A stretch of 64,000 bases of DNA, taken from contig CAZQBY010000003.1 in NCBI GenBank assembly GCA_964592405.1, forward strand, positions 1-64,000. The letters are read 5' to 3'. This DNA is from CAZQBY01 sp964592405 [NCBI: uncultured archaeon] (GTDB lineage Archaea > Altiarchaeota > Altiarchaeia > JAFGQM01). The translations under genes and the position numbers were made by a program. The stretch's first letter is position 1, and every line of letters starts with the position of its first letter. Shown here piece by piece: positions 24,029 through 32,350 of the stretch. The notes beneath the pieces are model-generated. The model had not been told where the DNA came from and did no database searches. It saw only the letters and a program-made list of their open reading frames with translations.

Positions 24029-25411
24029 ATGAAAAGGTTTTTGATTATAGCATTGCTTTTGATGATTGGAGGGGCATCGGCAATCACCTGCCCATTCTGT
24101 AGTGGCAAGGTCGTAGAGGTTTGCAACGTGGACATCCAGCCCGAAAAGCCTGTTTACCGCCAAGACCTTGTGCTAAACATAACAAAGGGTTTTCTCCGCC
24201 ACTTTGAACCAATCGAAGAGGGTACGGAAGTTGAAATATGGTTTTACAACACCACGACTAATGTAAAGAAGGTCAAACTTGAGACTGATGAGAGAGGGAT
24301 TATCAGATTCACACCAGAGATAGTCGGTTATCATCTTATAAAGGTGTGTGGAAAGAGTATTCTTGTGTTTGTGAACACCACATGCGGTGATGGTATCTGT
24401 TATGGTTATGAAGCCCGGGGGAACTGCCCCGAAGACTGTGGATTCTGTGGAGATTATATATGCGACGCCAACGAAGACATCAACTGCCCTGATTGTGCCA
24501 AGTGTGGAGATGGAATATGCAGTGGGGGGGAGAACAAGGAAACCTGCATCATAGACTGCTATGTATGTGGCGATAAGGTATGCGATGAGCCGGAGGATTA
24601 TGGATCCTGCAGGCTGGACTGCCCATCCGGAGGAGAGGATGGTCTGTGCGACATGCAGGCTGATGGTATATGTGATCCAGACTGCAGGTTTGAAGAGGAC
24701 ATAGACTGCAGGGTTGTTAACGAGGAGGTTGATTATCCCGGTTCGATAGAAAGAGAAGAGAACGGCTTTGACTTCATGTTCTACATCCCTGTGGCCATAA
24801 TAGCAGTATGCGCTGTAGTTATGGTGTTTCTCTTCATGAAGTATGGCAGGACGGATGAAAGGCTTGAAGGGTGGGGGCTGGAGAAAGCTGGGGCAGGGGC
24901 AGGGACAAAAACAAAAGCTGCTGAAGAGCAGAAGGCTCTGGAAGAAGAGAAGGAGCTCGCACGCATAGCTGAAGAGCAGAAGAGGAAGGCTCTTGAGGAG
25001 GAAAGGCGCGTCTTAGAGGCCCAGAAGAAGGCTCTGGAAGAAGAGAAGAAAAGATTAGAGGAGGAAAAACGGGCAGCGGAGCAGAAAATAAAAGAAGAGC
25101 TCAGGCACACAGCAGAGCGAAAGAGGAGATATCGCGAGTTACAACGCGAGGAAGCCAGGAGAAGGGCGGAGGAAGAAAGGAAGAAAAAGGAAGAGGAGAT
25201 GAGGCGCAGAGAGGCTGAGAGATGGAGAGAATTGATAAGCAGAAAATATGCCAGGGAGGAGGTCGGCCAAAAGAAGGAGCCAAAGCCTCCAAAAACAAAA
25301 ATCCAGAAGAAACAGAAGGAAGCGCCGAAAGAATCTCCACAGGGTGAAGAAGAGGTTCACAAAAGCGTCAAAGAGTTTCTCAATGAGCTGAAAGAGAGGG
25401 TGGGCAGATAG
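24029..25411 (+). CDS. Membrane protein with CGDGIC-type Cys repeats outside and a long charged coiled coil inside
   Basis: 460 residues from the ATG at 24029 (MKRFLIIALLLMIGGASA, signal peptide). A beta-rich domain (residues about 25-110) precedes at least four Cys-rich units of the pattern CGDGICxxxExxxNCPxDC. After one TM segment (FMFYIPVAIIAVCAVVMVFL, about 245-270) the rest is a highly charged Glu/Lys/Arg-rich coiled coil. The Cys units resemble small disulfide or Ca-binding modules of archaeal surface proteins. Outside-in scaffold or sensor roles are possible, function unknown. Another protein with one such Cys unit lies at 54749. Confidence 0.7.
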   Translation: MKRFLIIALLLMIGGASAITCPFCSGKVVEVCNVDIQPEKPVYRQDLVLNITKGFLRHFEPIEEGTEVEIWFYNTTTNVKKVKLETDERGIIRFTPEIVGYHLIKVCGKSILVFVNTTCGDGICYGYEARGNCPEDCGFCGDYICDANEDINCPDCAKCGDGICSGGENKETCIIDCYVCGDKVCDEPEDYGSCRLDCPSGGEDGLCDMQADGICDPDCRFEEDIDCRVVNEEVDYPGSIEREENGFDFMFYIPVAIIAVCAVVMVFLFMKYGRTDERLEGWGLEKAGAGAGTKTKAAEEQKALEEEKELARIAEEQKRKALEEERRVLEAQKKALEEEKKRLEEEKRAAEQKIKEELRHTAERKRRYRELQREEARRRAEEERKKKEEEMRRREAERWRELISRKYAREEVGQKKEPKPPKTKIQKKQKEAPKESPQGEEEVHKSVKEFLNELKERVGR

Positions 25412-25414
25412 AGA

Positions 25415-26245
25415 CTAATGCAGGGAATAATAGAGGTTTTTTGCTATCAGAATGAGAAGAGGGGTTAGGGCAGAGAGAAACAAAACCCACCTGAGACTCT
25501 GGCCGGCATTGCTCTCCGGCAGTTCCATCGACAGATTTGGAGGAACCTGCTCAACCTCTATTGCACGGACTATATCCCAGTCTTTCCTTCCTCTTGCGCG
25601 CACCTTGATATTGTAAAACCCGCTGGCTGCTTTGTGTTTGACGACATCGGTCAGGATTATAATCCTGCTCTCGCCCTTTTTGAGATTATATCTCTGGGCA
25701 TTACCCTTCCAGCCATAGAATGAATAACAGGTTTTTCCCCCATAGACATAGGAGTAAATCTCCAGATCGGCGTCCTCATATGTTGTCAGTCTGATGGCAA
25801 CCTGGAACTCCTCGCCTGTTTTGACTTTCTCTGGAACAGAGAGAAAGCTGAGGGCGATACCGCTCTCCGGCTTTGGCCTCTCGAACCCACTTTCCCCGAC
25901 TTTAAAGAAAAAGTTCTTGTAGGTGTAAGTCCCGTTGACTATGTCCGCGCGCGCGTATATCTTGTATTCACCCTGCTCTGTAGGCACAGTGTAACTGCAA
26001 TTGAGACGCATGGATTTGAGGGCTCCAAGGGAGTAATTTCCGCCACAATCTAGGTGGGAGATGACCTCCCAGTTTTCAGTTTTCTTTTTGAGCTGTAGAT
26101 CCAAGTCGAACAAGACGTCATATTCTGCTTTGTTTTGTACCGTGACTTCAAGGAAGCCACACTGCAGCTTGCCGTCCAGACTGAGCGGAGCTGTGCTAGC
26201 CGGTTGGACAAACAGCAGGAAGAGGACCACAAAACGCAACTCCAC
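25415..26245 (-). CDS. Secreted, membrane-anchored beta-sandwich protein
   Basis: 276 residues. A signal peptide (LRFVVLFLLFVQPASTAP) precedes two beta-rich Ig-like domains: LQCGFLEVTVQNKAEYDVLF ... LNCSYTVPTEQGEYKIYARA, and VPEKVKTGEEFQVAIRL ... GFYNIKVRARGRKDWD. A C-terminal TM (WVLFLSALTPLLILIAKNLY) anchors it. It resembles CARDB/COG1361-like surface proteins. It is convergent with the Cys-repeat coiled-coil protein, with only 3 bp between the stops. Confidence 0.65.
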   Translation of the reverse strand: MELRFVVLFLLFVQPASTAPLSLDGKLQCGFLEVTVQNKAEYDVLFDLDLQLKKKTENWEVISHLDCGGNYSLGALKSMRLNCSYTVPTEQGEYKIYARADIVNGTYTYKNFFFKVGESGFERPKPESGIALSFLSVPEKVKTGEEFQVAIRLTTYEDADLEIYSYVYGGKTCYSFYGWKGNAQRYNLKKGESRIIILTDVVKHKAASGFYNIKVRARGRKDWDIVRAIEVEQVPPNLSMELPESNAGQSLRWVLFLSALTPLLILIAKNLYYSLH

Positions 26246-26287
26246 CAGAAGTTTAAAGTGATAAGGAAGAAAAACACACTGGCCTGA

Positions 26288-26518
26288 TTATTCATCAATG
26301 GTGGTATACCCGGTCTCGTCCACTATCTCGCGAATGGTGCGGGGAGTCTGCCTTCTGGTATCAAATAGTATCGTTACGACACCGCTGACATAATTGGCCT
26401 TCACATCTTCTATCCCCCCGGCAGAATTCCTTATCATTGTCTCACACCGCCGGGCATGGCCCTCTGTGAACAGTCCATCCACCCTGAGGGTCATCTTTGA
26501 GAGCCTCTTCTGGGACAT
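26288..26518 (-). CDS. Heavy-metal-associated (HMA) domain protein, degenerate
   Basis: 76 residues with the beta-alpha-beta-beta-alpha-beta pattern of CopZ/HMA proteins (MTLRVDGLFTEGHARRCETMIRNSAGGIED, VKANYVSGVVTILFD, TIREIVDETGYTT). The usual MxCxxC metal site is replaced by FTEGHARRCE, leaving one Cys and one His, so the copper chaperone role is doubtful. It lies next to a P-type ATPase remnant, which suggests decay of a metal-export locus. Confidence 0.7.
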   Translation of the reverse strand: MSQKRLSKMTLRVDGLFTEGHARRCETMIRNSAGGIEDVKANYVSGVVTILFDTRRQTPRTIREIVDETGYTTIDE

Positions 26519-26548
26519 GATTAAACTATAAGTTCAGGGAAGAAAAAA

Positions 26549-26730
26549 TCAGCCCAGCGGGCAGCCGAAAACCTGCGAGAGCTTGGAGAGGCTCTGCTTC
26601 CCCGTGAGGCGCATCTCGCTGCCTATCCATGTCGGTAGCTTCTTACTCCCATGACGTCGCCCACCATGGCCACCACCTTGCCCTCCCGCTGCAGATGCTT
26701 GACATAGTTGACCTTGTCCTCGGGAAGCAT
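26549..26730 (-). pseudogene. Remnant of a P-type metal ATPase
   Basis: From the ATG at 26730 the minus strand reads MLPEDKVNYVKHLQREGKVV followed by AMVGDVMG, then stops within ten codons. LPEDK...VAMVGDG is the phosphorylation-domain signature of copper/heavy-metal P-type ATPases, where GDGxNDAPAL should follow; here it degenerates at once. A second frame (KLPTWIGSEMRLTGKQSLSK) follows to 26549 but is not recognisable. About 90% of the ATPase is missing. With the degenerate HMA protein beside it, this looks like a decayed metal-resistance locus. Confidence 0.65.
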
Positions 26731-26797
26731 AATTCACACGGTCGGCCTTGCTATGTATTTAAATAGAATGTCCAATGATATCAATTGACAGTAGATT

Positions 26798-27106
26798 ATG
26801 ACCTGTTATATAATACCAACAGCGGCTGCTGTTGTCCATTATCTTGTAAGAACCCGCAGGCCTAGTTTAAAGCACAATACCCACCATCTATGGCTGAATC
26901 TATTATTTCTGGGTGGGGCCATCTTCGGTGTGATTGACCATTTATGGAATGGAGAGCTTTTCCTTTTTGGGGAGAATCTCCTCTTGGACTTGACACTGGG
27001 GGTTACAATTACTGCCTCAATAATAGTTGTGTGGGCCCTTATTGTGGTGTTGGACAAAAGCTTAGCTAGGGATATCGTGCAAAAACCAGAATTTTTACAG
27101 GGATAA
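26798..27106 (+). CDS. Small membrane protein upstream of hypA
   Basis: 102 residues: an N-terminal hydrophobic stretch (YIIPTAAAVVHYLVR), WLNLLFLGGAIFGVIDHLWN and DLTLGVTITASIIVVWALIV as likely TM segments. The IDHLWNGELFLFG part is conserved-looking and carries His/Asp residues. I recognise it only as the kind of short archaeal membrane protein seen near hydrogenase maturation genes; function unknown. It ends about 85 bp before hypA. Confidence 0.6.
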   Translation: MTCYIIPTAAAVVHYLVRTRRPSLKHNTHHLWLNLLFLGGAIFGVIDHLWNGELFLFGENLLLDLTLGVTITASIIVVWALIVVLDKSLARDIVQKPEFLQG

Positions 27107-27191
27107 AATGACATACCTAGAGGAATCTTTGCTACCGGGTTGATTGGAATCTTTATGTTATCTATGGTTATATCAATCATCGAGCGTGAGG

Positions 27192-27512
27192 ATGCATGAG
27201 ACCGTATTCGCAAACAGGATAATAGAGGAGGCAAGGAAAGAGGGTGAAATCACTGGAATAAGTGTGGAGGTGGGCGAGCTTGCGCATATCCCGGCCCGGG
27301 AACTCAAGGAGGCATTAGAAAGGCTGGTCGACTGGGATATTGAGATAATAGAGAAAAGGGCGAAGGTGAGATGCCCCTGTGGGTTTGAGGGGCATCCGAA
27401 GATTCTGGAAAAGGGCCACGATTACACTCTCTTCCAGTGTCCAAGATGTGCCAGAGTCCCTGAAGTCATGGAAGGTGGGGATATTATATTAAAAGAAGTA
27501 AGATGTGTCTAG
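27192..27512 (+). CDS. hypA: Hydrogenase nickel insertion protein HypA
   Basis: 106 residues from the ATG at 27192 giving the conserved MHET start (the N-terminal Met-His-Glu binds nickel). A longer frame to 27144 adds residues before the essential MHE and is rejected. The zinc domain shows CPCGFEGHP and CPRCAR. It delivers nickel to the hydrogenase large subunit precursor. It overlaps hypC by 10 bp. Confidence 0.92.
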   Translation: MHETVFANRIIEEARKEGEITGISVEVGELAHIPARELKEALERLVDWDIEIIEKRAKVRCPCGFEGHPKILEKGHDYTLFQCPRCARVPEVMEGGDIILKEVRCV

Positions 27513-27712
27513 CCATCCCTGGACGGGTTATCGAGGTCAGGGGAGACGTCGCGACCGTAGACTATGGGGGCGAGAAAAGAAAGGCGAGGATCGAGGATAT
27601 CCGCGTGTCTCCGGGAGATTATGTGATAGTCCAGTTCGGATTCGTGATGCAAAAGCTGGCAGAAGAGGAAGCATTGAAGAGTCTGGAGACATGGACTAGT
27701 TTGAAGGACTGA
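27503..27712 (+). CDS. hypC: Hydrogenase maturation chaperone HypC
   Basis: 69 residues beginning MCLAIPGRVIEV, where Cys2 binds the iron-cyanide centre, with the beta-barrel segments VATVDYGGEKRKA and VSPGDYVIVQFGFVMQKL. It works with HypD (not in this window) to build the Fe(CN)2CO group. The start lies within the end of hypA. Confidence 0.95.
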   Translation: MCLAIPGRVIEVRGDVATVDYGGEKRKARIEDIRVSPGDYVIVQFGFVMQKLAEEEALKSLETWTSLKD

Positions 27713-28403
27713 CGCTTCCAATAGCCTCGAGGGTAAGCCTTTCCAGATTCTTTTTCTGCGTTTTGGCGAGTACTTCTACTGCATGGTCCCAATGAATAGA
27801 GACATAATCTCCCTCTTTTATGAATAACAGCTCCGGATCGAACAGAATTTTTTTCTCCCGAGGTTCCGAGAGGAGAAACCCGTCTTCCAAAAGGAGCTCT
27901 CTGCGGACCACGGTGGCGTGGTCATCAGTTACATCATCTACGCGGCCGCATGAAATCATGCACTTGTCCATGTTGCCGACCGTGCTCGGGAGGGAGCCGG
28001 TAGTCCTCCCCGGACCAACGTAAAGGACGTGGAAGTTGTGGGTGAGGGGCATCGTCCGGGGGGGGTTCTTCAGCAGCTCGTCACGGATGGATTCAGGCAG
28101 TCCCCTTTTCCCCAGAAGGGAGAGCAAGGCCGTGAGATCCCGCTCTCCATATCCTCTGGACAACTCATTGCCGATCCAGTAGGCCTCGACCACGTCCGGA
28201 TCAAAGGGCTGCAGACCGTGCCTCTTCGAGATTATCTCCAGGTAGGGATACAGGGCCTCGAAGCGGGTCAAGAGCCTGGCCGCTTCCCCGTCGTCCCCTA
28301 GGATGAATCTCCTCAATCCCTCCGCTGCTCCGGGGGGGCCGCAGAAGCCCAGCTTGTTCGTTATCAGGGAATACCTGCAACAAAGCCTAACTCCTTCCAT
28401 CAT
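27696..28403 (-). CDS. Hydrogenase-associated protein (DUF6390-like)
   Basis: 235 residues, soluble, with CRYSLITNKLGFCGPPGAAEG near the start and HNFHVLYVGPGRTTGSLPS in the middle. The second half is beta-rich (LLEDGFLLSEPREKKILFDP ... KEGDYVSIHWDHAVEVL). I link it to the DUF6390 family, found beside [NiFe] hydrogenase genes; its biochemical role is not established. Its end overlaps hypC convergently by 17 bp, and the upstream EamA transporter gene overlaps its start by 17 bp. Confidence 0.65.
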   Translation of the reverse strand: MMEGVRLCCRYSLITNKLGFCGPPGAAEGLRRFILGDDGEAARLLTRFEALYPYLEIISKRHGLQPFDPDVVEAYWIGNELSRGYGERDLTALLSLLGKRGLPESIRDELLKNPPRTMPLTHNFHVLYVGPGRTTGSLPSTVGNMDKCMISCGRVDDVTDDHATVVRRELLLEDGFLLSEPREKKILFDPELLFIKEGDYVSIHWDHAVEVLAKTQKKNLERLTLEAIGSVSPSN

Positions 28404-29295
28404 ACACCCTCAGCTTGGTCATTATCCCCTCAGGAATCCGACCGCTGAGAAATACCATAGTCACGACCCCGGAAATCAAGAACGCCGTGCCCAATATGTG
28501 GCCCGGGAGTATGGTCCCGTTCATCAACGTGGCAGAAAGGAGCGTGGTGATCGGGCTGCCCAGAAGCAGGATAGAAGTCGCCACGTGCGCTTTCACGGTC
28601 TGGAGTCCTGTGTAGAAGGTAATCACGTAAAGGAAGAGGAAGCCGGAGGTGAGCAGCACCCAGGGCCAGTGCCCGACCAGGGAGCCCGCCTCGGCTATCG
28701 AGCCCGTGGCCGTCAAGAAGATCAGAAGGAACACGGCACCGAAGAACATTCTCCCGAATGCCACTATTGAAGGTGAAAGTGTGCTTAGGGTATGCTTGGA
28801 TATAATTACCTCCACTGCCCAAAACAAGGTAGCCAGCAGGATAAGCAAGTCCCCCATTCCCAAACCTAACGGGAGATTCAAAAAGATAGCATTTCCTGCG
28901 AGCAGCAGGGTGGCAGGAATCAGGATTCTCTTGCCCAGCCTCTCCTTTAGTAAAAGGGCAGCGAGCACTGCCACATAGATGAACATGGTCTTGTGGATAA
29001 AGGCGCCCCTAGCGGCCGTGGTCATCTGGAGGCCGTTGAAGAACAGCAGGAAGGGGATGCTCCCCCCAAAAAGACCGATCGCAGCCAGACGCAGCCAGTC
29101 CCTCCTCCCCAGGACCCTCAGTTCTCTGAACTTCCTGACGAAGAGTATCAGAGCGAACAACAATAGCGCCGTGATAAGGTTCTTGCTCCAGGTATAAACG
29201 CTGGCGTTGATTCCCGATACGCCAACCCTGTTTACAAAAATGGATACTCCACTGATGACGGCAGTAGCTAGGACCAGATAAACCCCCCTTGCCAT
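28387..29295 (-). CDS. EamA/DMT-family transporter
   Basis: 302 residues, ten predicted TM segments in two five-TM repeats, as in EamA proteins. Repeat features include GINASVYTWSKNLITALL and PFLLFFNGLQMTTAARGAFI in the first half and SPSIVAFGRMFFGAVFLLIF plus TFYTGLQTVKAHVATSILLL in the second. It likely exports or imports a small metabolite; substrate unknown. It is co-oriented with the DUF6390-like gene and divergent from the hydrogenase peptidase gene. Confidence 0.88.
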   Translation of the reverse strand: MARGVYLVLATAVISGVSIFVNRVGVSGINASVYTWSKNLITALLLFALILFVRKFRELRVLGRRDWLRLAAIGLFGGSIPFLLFFNGLQMTTAARGAFIHKTMFIYVAVLAALLLKERLGKRILIPATLLLAGNAIFLNLPLGLGMGDLLILLATLFWAVEVIISKHTLSTLSPSIVAFGRMFFGAVFLLIFLTATGSIAEAGSLVGHWPWVLLTSGFLFLYVITFYTGLQTVKAHVATSILLLGSPITTLLSATLMNGTILPGHILGTAFLISGVVTMVFLSGRIPEGIMTKLRVYDGRS

Positions 29296-29327
29296 TTTTC
29301 ATTATGATAAGCAAAGAATAGATAAAA

Positions 29328-29690
29328 ATGCTCAAGGTGTTCTGTTTCGGGAACGAGTGGGTGGAGGGCGACAGCTTGGCCAAGGAGCTGGCCGATGAAT
29401 TGGAGATTGACGGAGTCAAGTTCATAAAATGTGACGATGTTGAGGATGTGGAAGACGGTGTCATCTTGGATGTGGTGAGGGGGCTGGATGATGTCCAAGT
29501 GGTTACGGAGCTGGACCGATTCAAATCCCTCCAGCCATGTTCGGCTCACGATTTGGACCTGGCGTTCTTCCTTAAACTGCTGAAGGAGATGGGGCATCTG
29601 AACGAAGTGAAGATAATATGCCTGCCTATGGGGATGGAGAAGGAAAGGGCCAAAAAAGAGCTTAGGAGGCTACTCCCAGACAACATCTAG
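29328..29690 (+). CDS. Hydrogenase maturation endopeptidase (HyaD/HycI family)
   Basis: 120 residues, M52 family, somewhat short. FGNEWVEGDSLAKELADEL holds the first nickel-binding acidic residue, DGVILDVVRG the second, and SAHDLDLAFFLKLL the His ligand. It removes the C-terminal tail of the hydrogenase large subunit after nickel insertion. Its partner is encoded convergently and overlaps by 21 bp; the tail to be cut there is FLDVVWE. Confidence 0.85.
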   Translation: MLKVFCFGNEWVEGDSLAKELADELEIDGVKFIKCDDVEDVEDGVILDVVRGLDDVQVVTELDRFKSLQPCSAHDLDLAFFLKLLKEMGHLNEVKIICLPMGMEKERAKKELRRLLPDNI

Positions 29691-30941
29691 GAAATGTGTT
29701 GAACAGGAGATGCAGGGATCGTAGGCCCTGATGAGTTGCTCGATCTTGGATACTATCACGTCCCGGCTCTCGCCCAGGAGCGAAGGGAGCAGGGCCCTGA
29801 TATTCTCCTCCATATTCTCCAGATTCTGCGACGTGGGGGTTGTGATGTTTATCCTCTTGGCGTAGCCATCCTTGTCAAACTCGTATTTGTGGAAGAGGAT
29901 TCCCCGGGGCGCTTCTATGGCTCCGAAACCCACGCCTTTTTTCGGTCTGACATCAGCCGGGTCTTCTTTCTTTACCTTGATGGTCTTTATTATTTCCTCT
30001 GCCCTCCTAAAGCCCTCGTATATCTCCAAGGCTTGGGCGAGATTGTTCATGTAGGGCGAAAACCTCTTCTTTTCAATGAGTTGGACATAGGGCTTCGATC
30101 CCCGCGAGAGGGCATCTCCATTGTTCAATACCCTAGCCAGAGCGCCGACCATGTAGTCCTTCCCCCCGGCGTCGACGAACTCGGAGGTCGAGCCCGGGAC
30201 AAAGTATTCCCTGAAATGTTTTTCATAGTCTCTCACAGGAACACATCGAATGCCCCTACACAAGATTGTCTTGTCGCCGAAGAAATAGGGTTCGCCCTTC
30301 AGCGCAAAATAATCTCTCTCCCTTTCAAATTCTGGGTAGCTGAGCTTGGCGAAGGTCTTCATTGCGTTCTCCGCTGCCCTCCTGATGCCCCTGACTTGTT
30401 TTAGGAGGGCATCCAGCTCCTTCTGGTTGGGTTGTTTGGAGAATCCACCCGGCAGGAAGGTGAAGGGATGCACGTCCCGCCCCCCGACGACCCTGACCAT
30501 CCCACTTGCGACCCTCTTTATCTTAAGGCCTTGCTCCAAGAGCGTCCTGTGTCTCTTGACCATGCCTAGGGCGCTGTCATACCCCAGATAGTCGGGCAGG
30601 ACCATGAAGTACAGGTGGAGTGCATGGCTCTGAATGATGCCGCCCAGATGCGCGAGCTCTCTGAGGGCCCGGGTCTGTTTGGAGACTGATACATTGAAGG
30701 CGTTTTCTATGGCCCTGAGAGACGCCAGACCGTGGGCTACGGAACACACGCCGCAGATCCTCGACGAGATGGGACCCAGATCCGTGTAGAGCTGGTTCCT
30801 GAGTATCTTCTCGAAAAACCTGCTCCCCTCAAATATCTCCAAATTGGCCTTTTTGATCTTATCTCCATCTATCTTGATGGTCAGCTTCGCGTGGCCTTCA
30901 ATCTTGGTGACAAATTCCTTTTTAATGATTTTTTCTGCCAT
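29670..30941 (-). CDS. [NiFe] hydrogenase large subunit (group 3-like)
   Basis: 423 residues. The N-terminal nickel ligands are C63/C66 in SRICGVCSVAHGL, and the C-terminal pair is in DPCISCSTH (C410, C413). H416 is the cleavage point, leaving a seven-residue tail FLDVVWE. These motifs resemble archaeal soluble group 3 enzymes (sulfhydrogenase/Mvh-like). It is co-transcribed with the small subunit (20-bp overlap). No NAD(P)-, F420- or heterodisulfide-reductase-type partner is adjacent, so its electron acceptor is unknown. Confidence 0.92.
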   Translation of the reverse strand: MAEKIIKKEFVTKIEGHAKLTIKIDGDKIKKANLEIFEGSRFFEKILRNQLYTDLGPISSRICGVCSVAHGLASLRAIENAFNVSVSKQTRALRELAHLGGIIQSHALHLYFMVLPDYLGYDSALGMVKRHRTLLEQGLKIKRVASGMVRVVGGRDVHPFTFLPGGFSKQPNQKELDALLKQVRGIRRAAENAMKTFAKLSYPEFERERDYFALKGEPYFFGDKTILCRGIRCVPVRDYEKHFREYFVPGSTSEFVDAGGKDYMVGALARVLNNGDALSRGSKPYVQLIEKKRFSPYMNNLAQALEIYEGFRRAEEIIKTIKVKKEDPADVRPKKGVGFGAIEAPRGILFHKYEFDKDGYAKRINITTPTSQNLENMEENIRALLPSLLGESRDVIVSKIEQLIRAYDPCISCSTHFLDVVWE

Positions 30942-31695
30942 GTTTTGATTCCTTGAGTTCCTTCGAGCCGAACCTCCTGATCTTGTTTATGGCTTCCTTT
31001 TTGGAGATGCCAAAGGATTCCAGGAGTCTTATCTCTGCGTACAGATCGGCGTTCTCCAAGGGCCCTCTGCACAGAGTACAGGGCATGTTGTTCCTTATGC
31101 ACAGGGCATTACAGCCGCCGTTGGTTATGGGACCCAGACATTCTATCTTGTTCAGCATATAACAGTCAGGCTTCCCCCTCCGCGGGCACTCCAGACAGAC
31201 GGGCCCTCTGAACTCCTTGGGCTTTTCTCCTTTTATGAACTGGCTGATAAACTGAATGAATTCGTCTTTGATTATCGGACAGCCGTACATGAAATAGTCG
31301 ACCTTCACGAAGTCGCTTATGGGTGAAACTTCGATCCAGTCCCTAGCAAGCTTCTGACTGTAGATATATTTTCCCAAGGCCCTTCGCTTGAGTTGGTTTC
31401 TCATGGCCGGAATCCCCCCATGGGCCGCACACTCGCCGAAGGCCACAAGGTATTTTGACTTAGCCCTTATCCTCTTTAGCTCTCTCATCTCATGCTTGGA
31501 GGATATCGCCCCCTCCACAAAAGCCAGATCAAAGTCTGTTTCAGCGTTCTTTTCCTTTATGAGATGGAAATACTGGATATCCAGTTTGTCAAACAACTCG
31601 AGCAGTTCATCTAGGAAAAGGACCGTGAACTCGCAGCCTTCGCAGCACGTAAACGAGAAGAAACCGACCACCGGCTTGCCCCTCTCCATGAGCAT
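30922..31695 (-). CDS. [NiFe] hydrogenase small subunit
   Basis: 257 residues. The proximal cluster ligands are in FTCCEGCEF, FGECAAHGG and MYGCPII. Two further clusters are indicated by CLECPRRGKPDC and CLGPITNGGCNALCIRNNMP with CTLC. No Tat signal is present, so the enzyme is cytoplasmic. It passes electrons from the [NiFe] site through a Fe-S relay. It precedes the large subunit in the transcript; the ATG at 31695 has AGGT just upstream. Confidence 0.92.
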   Translation of the reverse strand: MLMERGKPVVGFFSFTCCEGCEFTVLFLDELLELFDKLDIQYFHLIKEKNAETDFDLAFVEGAISSKHEMRELKRIRAKSKYLVAFGECAAHGGIPAMRNQLKRRALGKYIYSQKLARDWIEVSPISDFVKVDYFMYGCPIIKDEFIQFISQFIKGEKPKEFRGPVCLECPRRGKPDCYMLNKIECLGPITNGGCNALCIRNNMPCTLCRGPLENADLYAEIRLLESFGISKKEAINKIRRFGSKELKESKHGRKNH

Positions 31696-31797
31696 TTTAC
31701 CTGACTGGCAATAAATATGTACTGTGGAGAGCTGGTAGGCAAGAGCGTCTCAGGTATTGTACAGCCTGCTCAAAAGACAGAACTTGTGAATGCCGTA

Positions 31798-32109
31798 TTA
31801 GAAGCTGAATGCCATCTTCTTGGCCCTCCTGCCTGTCGTCATCTTGACCAGGCCGCCCGTTATCATGCCGACAGCAAAGGAGAGCAGGATTATCATCATG
31901 AACGATCCGTAGGTGATGTTGTAGTCGCCCTGGACCAGACCGTTGTATATCACAAGCACCAGGAAGGTCATTGTGGTCATGGATACACAAGTTAGTATTG
32001 CCGGTACCCAGGATATCATCCTCATTGTTCGCCCTATTGAGGAGAAATCTGGCATCTGCAGGCCTGTTCCCATGTCAAAAGGGCCAAAATCCTCCGGTTC
32101 ACCGTCCAT
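31798..32109 (-). CDS. Small two-TM membrane protein
   Basis: 103 residues: a short acidic, Met-rich N-terminus (MDGEPEDFGPFDMGTGLQMP), then TM segments WVPAILTCVSMTTMTFLVLV and YGSFMMIILLSFAVGMITGG, and a basic tail (KMTTGRRAKKM). No family recognised. It lies upstream of the hydrogenase small subunit in the same direction, with about 100 bp between, and could share its transcript. Confidence 0.55.
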   Translation of the reverse strand: MDGEPEDFGPFDMGTGLQMPDFSSIGRTMRMISWVPAILTCVSMTTMTFLVLVIYNGLVQGDYNITYGSFMMIILLSFAVGMITGGLVKMTTGRRAKKMAFSF

Positions 32110-32180
32110 TTTGGAAATAATTTGGGTTTAATTTAAAGTGTTGCTAATAAAAGGGCCTATGGACTAGGGACGAGAGACAC

Positions 32181-32189
32181 TAATTTAAG
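32181..32189 (+). promoter_or_regulatory. TATA-like box of tRNA-Arg
   Basis: TAATTTAAG, about 19-27 bp before the 5' end of the tRNA at 32208. Confidence 0.45.
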
Positions 32190-32207
32190 CAGCTCACCGA
32201 CCTATGT

Positions 32208-32350
32208 GGGCCCGTAGGTTAGCCAGGATATACTACGGGACTTCGGGAGCCCTTTTCTTCAAAAGAAAAGTGCTTCACCCCAAAAGAACGGGGTGCTGGG
32301 CAAACGGCTGGAGTCATCCCGTGACCCGGGTTCGAATCCCGGCGGGTCCG
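32208..32350 (+). tRNA. tRNA-Arg(UCG) with a 69-nt intron
   Basis: Acceptor GGGCCCG pairs with CGGGTCC plus discriminator G. The T arm is CCGGG-TTCGAAT-CCCGG. The anticodon stem is CGGGA/TCCCG. A bulge-helix-bulge is clear: CTTC pairs with GGAG, flanked by bulges GG^G (5' splice) and TC^A (3' splice), with AGCC/GGCT beyond. Splicing removes 32247-32315 and leaves the loop CTTCGGA, anticodon TCG. The intron holds two hairpins (CTTTTCTT/AAGAAAAG and CACCCC/GGGGTG). Mature length is 74 nt. Confidence 0.88.
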
